From Gammaproteobacteria bacterium (GTDB lineage: Bacteria; Pseudomonadota; Gammaproteobacteria; Arenicellales; Poriferihabitantaceae), in NCBI GenBank assembly GCA_009842505.1, contig VYFG01000119.1, forward strand, positions 1 to 38,091: 38,091 nucleotides of DNA. Direction: 5' to 3'. Position numbers and translations under genes: made by a program. Positions 33,165-38,091 of the stretch are shown piece by piece (within the stretch, counting starts at the first letter, position 1; each line of letters opens with the position of its first letter). Below the pieces are notes generated by a model that did no database searches, was not told where the DNA came from, and saw nothing but the letters and a program-made list of their open reading frames with translations.

Positions 33165-33679
33165 ATTGACCTTCCTGATCGAGAGGCGATGAAGCGCTCG
33201 ATAATTTCCATCGGAACGGCCCCCGCCTGCTTGGCGGCAAGGTCCCCTTCGGGGCCGTACACGAGGAAGGAGGGTGTCCCCACCCAGGGTGTTGCGGCCT
33301 CGGCCATGTAGAATTCCGCCACCAGGGCCGGCTCGCCGATGAGGTTCGGATACTCCACCCCGTGCCGGCGGACGAATGCCCGCGCCTCTTCGATTCTGGC
33401 GCTGCCGTCCAGGAAAACACCAAGGACGGACGCATCGTGGTCGCTGTGGGCGAAATGAAAATCCTGGTAGGCATGGGCCTCCAGGTTGCAGACGGGGCAG
33501 TCCGAAGCCCACATCACCACGACCAGCCACTGCCCCGGTGTCCGGTAGTCTTCCGGTGAGGCCGGGGAGAGATCATCCAGCTGGCGGAAGTCCGTGGCCA
33601 GTGCAAGTGGCTGTACCAGCAGAACCAGGCAGGCGAGCAAAAGCCCACGGATTCGATACGTGATATCAGGTATGCCCAT
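33161..33679 (-). CDS. Periplasmic thioredoxin-like protein (TlpA/SoxW type)
   Basis: A 172-residue protein with a signal peptide or anchor (RGLLLACLVLLVQPLALA, about residues 11-28) and a thioredoxin fold. The redox motif is WASDCPVCNLEA (C61, C64). The cis-proline loop is in WVGTPSFLVYGPEG. The ATG at 33679 is chosen because the longer frame would run through the terminator of the preceding gene. It probably reduces or exchanges disulfides of a periplasmic partner. The stop overlaps the CTG start of the hydrolase gene, so the two are coupled. SoxW-like and TlpA-like roles cannot be separated from sequence alone. Confidence 0.8.
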   Translation of the reverse strand: MGIPDITYRIRGLLLACLVLLVQPLALATDFRQLDDLSPASPEDYRTPGQWLVVVMWASDCPVCNLEAHAYQDFHFAHSDHDASVLGVFLDGSARIEEARAFVRRHGVEYPNLIGEPALVAEFYMAEAATPWVGTPSFLVYGPEGDLAAKQAGAVPMEIIERFIASRSGRSI

Positions 33680-33692
33680 CGTGTGAATGAAG

Positions 33693-33719
33693 AAAAAGCC
33701 GCCGGAAACCGGCGGCTTT
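33693..33719 (-). terminator. Intrinsic terminator after the DsrE-family gene
   Basis: GCCGCCGG (33698-33705) and CCGGCGGC (33709-33716) form a perfect 8-bp stem with a 3-nt loop. On the minus strand five T residues follow (33697 to 33693). It ends transcripts of the DsrE-family gene and separates it from the thioredoxin-like gene. Confidence 0.8.
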
Positions 33720-33747
33720 CCCGTCAATGCCTGTATCGTCGTGCAGA

Positions 33748-34233
33748 TCAGGGCTTGATGTAGGAATAGCCCAGTGCCTGCAGCTTGGCCACTTCCGCAA
33801 CGCCGCTCGGGACGATGTCCTCTTCCGCGACATCATACAGGTCCGTGGTGTAATCCACCTTGCGGCCCTTGACGGTGTTGTTGCAGACCTGGAAGGCAAC
33901 TCCCTGGTCCTTGAGCCCGGTGATCTTGGCCGCCATTTCGTCGTTCGCATTGGCGTGCTTGAACTTGGCGAGTTTTTCCAGTGAATCCGGCTCAAGCAGC
34001 AGTGCCAGTCCGTTTCCGTGCAGAACCACCTTCAGGTCCAGATTCTCCGCGCCCACGGCGTTGATATGGTTCTGGATGTTCCTGAGTGCACCTGCCTGGG
34101 CTTTCGGGTTGTCGTAATTGATGTGATAGACGACTTTCTGCTTCTCGTAACCGGCATCCGCGCCAATGGCGGCGGTGACCCAGAAAAGGGAAGCCATTGC
34201 CGCACCAAGCGCAATCTTGAGTATGGTCTTCAT
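33748..34233 (-). CDS. Periplasmic DsrE/DsrF-family protein
   Basis: A 161-residue protein with a signal peptide (about residues 1-25, ending IGADA) and a DsrE-like fold: KVVYHINYDN, LDLKVVLHGNGLALLL, and a single conserved-type cysteine in FQVCNNTV (C117). DsrE-family proteins carry or relay sulfur on a cysteine, though many exported homologues are uncharacterised. The ATG at 34233 has a GAGG site just upstream; a longer frame lacks the signal at its end. It follows the response-regulator gene by 62 nt and ends at a strong terminator. Confidence 0.85.
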   Translation of the reverse strand: MKTILKIALGAAMASLFWVTAAIGADAGYEKQKVVYHINYDNPKAQAGALRNIQNHINAVGAENLDLKVVLHGNGLALLLEPDSLEKLAKFKHANANDEMAAKITGLKDQGVAFQVCNNTVKGRKVDYTTDLYDVAEEDIVPSGVAEVAKLQALGYSYIKP

Positions 34234-34295
34234 CGGTTTTCCTCGTATGGTGTGGTCGAACACGCCATTTTATGCCCGCATCCGGTGACAGGCCA

Positions 34296-34940
34296 TTAGG
34301 GGAATCCCGTATCCCGGCGAGTGGGTTCGGAGGTCTCCAGCCACATTCTGACCAGTTCCGACAATGAACCCGCCCCGGACTTGGACATGATCCTGCTGCG
34401 GTGGACTTCCACGGTTCTTTCACTGATCCCCAGACGGTCCGCGATACCTTTGTTGGTCAGACCCTCCACGATTAGCTCCAGGACCTCCCTTTCCCGCGGG
34501 GTCAGTCCATCCAGGGCGATTCGTGTCCTGCGTGTGCGCACCGCTTCCCGGGCGTGCTCCCGGTTGCGGTCCAGTGCCGCGCCGACGGCAGCAAGCAGTT
34601 CATCGTCGGAATACGGTTTCTCGAGAAAGTCGTATGCCCCGGATTTCATCGCGTGGATCGCCATGGCCACATCGGCGTGCCCGGTGAGCACAATGACCGG
34701 CAGCGCATTGTTCCTGGCCTTGAGAACCTCCAGGAGCGACAGGCCGTCCATGCCCGGCATGCGCACATCCAGCATGATGCATCCCCTCCAGTCCACTCGC
34801 CAGTCCTCCAGGAACGTTTCCGATGAAGGAAACGCGCGTGTCCCGATTCCCTCGGTGTTCAGAAGCCAGCACAGGGATTCCCGCGCCGAGGCATCGTCGT
34901 CCACAACGTAGACGAGCTCCCCGTCTTCCCCGGTCAGCAT
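34296..34940 (-). CDS. Two-component response regulator, FixJ/TtrR type
   Basis: A 214-residue regulator. The receiver domain (residues 8 to about 120) has acidic DDD near 14-16, phospho-acceptor D58 in MLDVRMPG, T86 and K108 in EKPY. A LuxR-type helix-turn-helix follows (about 148-205: LTPREREVLELI, NKGIADRLGISERTVEVHR). This is the FixJ/TtrR/NarL-like layout. It lies 1 nt after the kinase stop, so the two form a cognate pair. Its targets are unknown; the adjacent DsrE-family gene is the nearest candidate. Confidence 0.92.
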   Translation of the reverse strand: MLTGEDGELVYVVDDDASARESLCWLLNTEGIGTRAFPSSETFLEDWRVDWRGCIMLDVRMPGMDGLSLLEVLKARNNALPVIVLTGHADVAMAIHAMKSGAYDFLEKPYSDDELLAAVGAALDRNREHAREAVRTRRTRIALDGLTPREREVLELIVEGLTNKGIADRLGISERTVEVHRSRIMSKSGAGSLSELVRMWLETSEPTRRDTGFP

Positions 34941-34941
34941 C

Positions 34942-37359
34942 TCATGCCCCGACAGCCCTGGCCGCTTCCGGCTGTGTCGGTAGGGTGAAGCTCACCTCGG
35001 TTCCGCCTTCATCCGGCCGCCTGACCCTGAGGGCGCCCCCGTGGGCCTCCACGATGGAACGGCTGATCGACAGACCCATGCCCATGCCCCCGGGCTTGGT
35101 GGTATAGAACGGATGAAGGATACGTTCGTATTCCCCTTCGGGTATTCCGCTGCCGTTATCCGATACGCTCAGGCGGATTTCGGATCCGGCAGCCGTCAGG
35201 CGGATCTCGACCCGGCGGTCGTCCGGAGGCCTGTCGGACAGGGCATCCATGGCGTTCATCAGCAGGTTGATGATGACCTGTTCGACCTGGATATGATCGG
35301 CATGTACGCGGTCGTCGGCCAGGTCCTCATGCCGGGTCACCTTCACCCCGAGTTGCCGCAACCGTCCGCCGAGCATTTCCAGCGCGTTGCCGACGCAGCC
35401 GGACAGCGGGAACGTTTCGCTTCGAAGGTCCCCGTGCCGCAGAAAGTCACGCAGTCGGCGGATGATTTCCGCTGCGCGGTGGGCATCGTTGCCGATGAGG
35501 CCGATGGCGCGTTCGAGTTCTTCCGCCGCGACGGGGTCGCGGCGGATCAGCCTTGCACAGCCGTTGGCATAGTTGATGATCGCGGTGAGCGGCTGGTTAA
35601 GTTCATGGGCGATGCCGGCAGCCATTTCCCCCATGCTGTTCAGGCGCGTGACATGGGCCAGCTGGAGCTGGTGCTCTTCCGCGAGGCGGCTGATTTCGCG
35701 CTTTTCCAGGGCGCTGCCCACCCACCCGGCCATCAGCAGCAGGATATCGACGTCCACGTCGGAAAATTCGCGTTCTCGAGGCGATGCGTCCGCGAAGACG
35801 AGACTGGCGGTCATCCGCCCCTCCCGGGTCACGGGGGCTGCGAGCAGGGCGCCCCGTGCCGTATCGTGATCCGTCCTTTGGACATCGGCCAGCGCCACGA
35901 ACCCTTGCCCTTGCCGGAATCGGGACAGGGCGTAATCCTGGAGGGTCCGGGATGAAGCGGCCGCCTCCTGCCGGTCGGAGCCGATCTGCACCAGGGTCGG
36001 GTCCGGCGCATCCGGGTCCACCGGTGCAAGGCAACCGGTAGCCAACCGAAAGTAACGGCAGCCCTCGTTGATCAGCTTGTCGATCTGCACCTCCAGGGGA
36101 TCCCGGGTGGCCGCGAAGATTTCATGGAGCCGGCGCAAGGTGGCTTCGCTGCGCCGCAGGGATTCATTGGCTTCCGCAAGGGCAGCGGTGCGCCGGGAAA
36201 CCCTGCGTTCCAGGGAGTCCTTGTGGGCCTGCAGCAGAATTTCGGTGCGGCGCCGCTGATCCACCTCCCGGCGAAGCATGGACTCCGACAGTTTGATGCG
36301 CCGGTTGGCGCGCCCGACCAGCAAGGACACCAGCAAGGCGGCTGACAGCGCGGCGGCGCCGAGAATGATCCATAGCTTGTACTCCCGCCACACCTTGTCG
36401 AGCCCCGGTTTTGCCAGGTCGCCGTAGGGCCCGATTTCAAGCTGGCGAAAGAGCGCATGCACCGATCCGTAGTCCAGGGGGATGGTCCATCTGGCGCCGG
36501 CCTTCCGGGCCGCCGCGCTGTCAGCCGGCATGCCAAGTAACGTAATCGCCACCGCCTGTGCGAGGTGATCGGGAGTACCGCGGGTCTTGGCGAACGGCCA
36601 TTCGGGATACAGGCGGGTGCTGAGGGGGAAGGGGAAAGCGGCATCCTTGCGCTGCCCCAGCACACGGATGTCCCCAGGGTCCACCATGCCCTCGGCCGCC
36701 ATCCGGTGCAAGGTTCGGGCACGGACGGTTCCGGCATCCACTTCGCCGGCCAGGACGGCATTCACGATGGCGTCCTGCGGAAATCCCACGAATTCCAGGT
36801 TTTCCAGGTCACGGAACGGGTCAATGTCGTGGTCCAGCATTTCCTGCCACGCCATTTGGAATCCGCCGAATGCCTCCCGGCTGACGGCCATGAACGAGTG
36901 GCCGGCGAGATCCCGTATTTCCTGGATATCCGGGTGGTCCGAGCGGGTGAAGATCACGGCGCCGAAGCGGGTGTAATCTCTTCCCTGGTAGTGAACCTTG
37001 AGCGTGGCCAGCCTGGATACACCGAAGTCCGACTCCAGTACCACGTAGTTCCCGGTGTTGGTCAGAACGAAATCCAGCGACTCCGATGCCACCGCGTCGG
37101 ACATGCGCTCAAGGTCCAGCGGGACGATGACAAAACGGTGTTCGGGAATCTGCCGGGTCAGATACTCGGCGGTAGCCGACCACCGCGCGAGGGCCGCGTC
37201 ATGGCCCCGGAATGCGAGCACCCCGATCTGCAATTCATCGGCTTGGACGACGGTCGTCCACGCCAGGGCGGCCACCGCGGCGACATGCTTGGCGATGCGG
37301 AAAATTCCGTCCTGTTCAGGGCGCAACACGGAACGGGTGCGGAGGAAGGCCGGCAGCAT
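34942..37359 (-). CDS. Sensor histidine kinase with PhnD-like periplasmic domain (TtrS-like)
   Basis: An 805-residue sensor. A signal-anchor segment (about 20-40) precedes a PhnD/phosphonate-binding-like periplasmic domain (about 42-310, LQIGVLAFRG, DFVLTNTGNYVVLE). One transmembrane helix lies at about 329-350, then a coiled coil (350-410) and a GAF-like domain (about 415-555). HisKA has its histidine in GIAHELNQPL (about H585), and HATPase_c shows NLLMNAMDAL, DNGSGIPEG and GMGMGLSISR. The PhnD-sensor plus FixJ-like partner matches the tetrathionate system TtrSR. No tetrathionate reductase genes are in the window, so the ligand could differ. Confidence 0.88.
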   Translation of the reverse strand: MLPAFLRTRSVLRPEQDGIFRIAKHVAAVAALAWTTVVQADELQIGVLAFRGHDAALARWSATAEYLTRQIPEHRFVIVPLDLERMSDAVASESLDFVLTNTGNYVVLESDFGVSRLATLKVHYQGRDYTRFGAVIFTRSDHPDIQEIRDLAGHSFMAVSREAFGGFQMAWQEMLDHDIDPFRDLENLEFVGFPQDAIVNAVLAGEVDAGTVRARTLHRMAAEGMVDPGDIRVLGQRKDAAFPFPLSTRLYPEWPFAKTRGTPDHLAQAVAITLLGMPADSAAARKAGARWTIPLDYGSVHALFRQLEIGPYGDLAKPGLDKVWREYKLWIILGAAALSAALLVSLLVGRANRRIKLSESMLRREVDQRRRTEILLQAHKDSLERRVSRRTAALAEANESLRRSEATLRRLHEIFAATRDPLEVQIDKLINEGCRYFRLATGCLAPVDPDAPDPTLVQIGSDRQEAAASSRTLQDYALSRFRQGQGFVALADVQRTDHDTARGALLAAPVTREGRMTASLVFADASPREREFSDVDVDILLLMAGWVGSALEKREISRLAEEHQLQLAHVTRLNSMGEMAAGIAHELNQPLTAIINYANGCARLIRRDPVAAEELERAIGLIGNDAHRAAEIIRRLRDFLRHGDLRSETFPLSGCVGNALEMLGGRLRQLGVKVTRHEDLADDRVHADHIQVEQVIINLLMNAMDALSDRPPDDRRVEIRLTAAGSEIRLSVSDNGSGIPEGEYERILHPFYTTKPGGMGMGLSISRSIVEAHGGALRVRRPDEGGTEVSFTLPTQPEAARAVGA

Positions 37360-37412
37360 CAGCCAGCGAAGGTCCGGGGATCACTGGCCGCATCGAACGG
37401 GCTGCCGGCGGG

Positions 37413-38091
37413 CTAGATGGTGGGACGGACCCTTTCCGCTCCCTGGAACAGCAATTCCCGGATTGCGTCCGTGGCCCTGCCGTGATGGGCTACGGTGACC
37501 GGGTCAAGGTCATAGCGGGGCCTGGGAGACAGTTCGAAAAAGCCGAATTGGTCCTCTCCTCGAACCAGTGAGGCGCAGTCCCAGGATGCCTTGAGCTGCC
37601 GTGAACCGGCAGGCATGTAGTGGAATGACAGGCCGATCCGCCGATCTGCCGTGCGATTGGGACCGGAGGCATGGGCGATACCGATGTTGTGCAGCGACAT
37701 CTCACCGGTTTCCAGCGGCATGAGCACTGCCCGAGACTCGTCCACACCGATGATTTCCTGCCCCCTGGTGAGCATGTTGTCGTCGTGGTACAGGTCCTGG
37801 TGGGGCAGGGGTTCTCCGTTGTGGGAACCCGGCAGCACCCGCATGCAGCCGCTTTCCTCGGATGCCGAGGACAGGGCCAGCCAGGCGGTAACCAGATTCG
37901 ATGTGTCCAGCCCCCAGTACTGGCTGTCCTGGTGCCAGGAGACATACTGGTCGGTTTCCGCTTCCTTGATCCAGAACCACGAATTCCAGCAGTAAATATT
38001 CCTAATATTACAATTGGAACCCAAACGCACGACTGACAGTGATTTTGTTGTATCCAGTTGATATTTAATTGTTATGTTTGCCTGGTCAATT
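37413..38091 (-). CDS. Phytanoyl-CoA dioxygenase (PhyH) family protein, 5' end incomplete
   Basis: A Fe(II)/2-oxoglutarate oxygenase of the PhyH family. The iron ligands are visible: the His and Asp of SWHQDSQYWG, and the distal His in NIGIAHASG. The 2-oxoglutarate-binding Arg lies in DRRIGLSFHY. Recognisable family sequence begins near 37995 (WFWIKEAETDQYVSWH). A GTG at 38030 could be a start, but the family's first 60-80 residues are missing there. The frame stays open to the window edge through abruptly AT-rich DNA that does not look like this family. The gene is therefore 5' incomplete, disrupted or joined to foreign DNA. Substrates in this family are diverse; none is indicated. Confidence 0.7.
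   Translation of the reverse strand, partial: IDQANITIKYQLDTTKSLSVVRLGSNCNIRNIYCWNSWFWIKEAETDQYVSWHQDSQYWGLDTSNLVTAWLALSSASEESGCMRVLPGSHNGEPLPHQDLYHDDNMLTRGQEIIGVDESRAVLMPLETGEMSLHNIGIAHASGPNRTADRRIGLSFHYMPAGSRQLKASWDCASLVRGEDQFGFFELSPRPRYDLDPVTVAHHGRATDAIRELLFQGAERVRPTI

Noticed and set aside
1..38091. CRISPR arrays, tRNA, rRNA, insertion sequences, prophage genes
   Set aside because: No spaced direct-repeat array, tRNA-like fold, rRNA segment, transposase or phage structural gene was recognised on reading both strands.

Overview
The window is GC-rich, densely packed bacterial DNA. The gene types point to a pseudomonadote, probably an aerobic marine or host-associated gammaproteobacterium, but there is no rRNA, tRNA or other phylogenetic marker and no plasmid or phage backbone gene, so this is an inference. 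The dominant theme is uptake and breakdown of N-methylated compounds (choline, glycine betaine, dimethylglycine, sarcosine) and of the small keto- and hydroxy-acids they produce. A second, smaller theme on the right is a sulfur-flavoured sensory and redox cluster.

Layout. 1-450: no protein gene seen, but on the minus strand a strong promoter lies only about 60 nt before an intrinsic terminator. 451-2440 (-): a 3-hydroxyisobutyrate-dehydrogenase-like gene overlapping azlC and azlD, with its own promoter. 2751-3686 (+): a 2-hydroxyacid dehydrogenase. 3781-9400 (-): a DMGDH/SARDH-like flavoprotein, an MttB-superfamily methyltransferase and a CPA2/Kef-type antiporter. 9643-11238 (-): an FAD-linked oxidase. 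11870-15812 (+): an unusual three-gene transport operon with a BCCT carrier, a 637-residue binding protein joining an OpuAC-type and a TAXI-type domain with a C-terminal membrane helix, and a UspA protein. 15960-16826 (+): a secreted NHL-repeat protein. 16857-19148 (-): malic enzyme fused to a phosphotransacetylase domain. 19402-22922: class V aminotransferase, SDR and class III aminotransferase.

23016-23862 is an AT-richer scar of a type IV toxin-antitoxin (AbiE-like) module: an antitoxin tail overlapping a frameshifted, shortened AbiEii toxin gene. Next comes a DeoR regulator (-) divergent from a second betaine/choline uptake operon (+): binding protein, terminator, internal promoter, tandem-fused permease, choline-kinase-like protein and a second DMGDH/SARDH-like flavoprotein. 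No ABC ATPase gene is present in the window.

31733-38091 is entirely minus strand. In transcription order it holds a PhyH dioxygenase (5' end runs off the window through abruptly AT-rich DNA), a TtrS-like sensor kinase, a TtrR/FixJ-like regulator, a periplasmic DsrE-family protein, a terminator, a periplasmic thioredoxin-like protein, a secreted metallo-beta-lactamase-fold hydrolase that appears to start at CTG, and a cupin.

Working together (inference): the BCCT and ABC systems import betaine-type osmolytes. The MttB-like and two DMGDH-like enzymes remove methyl groups toward glycine, passing one-carbon units to folate. The aminotransferases and the 2-hydroxyacid dehydrogenase handle glyoxylate and pyruvate-type products, and malic enzyme links these to central metabolism.
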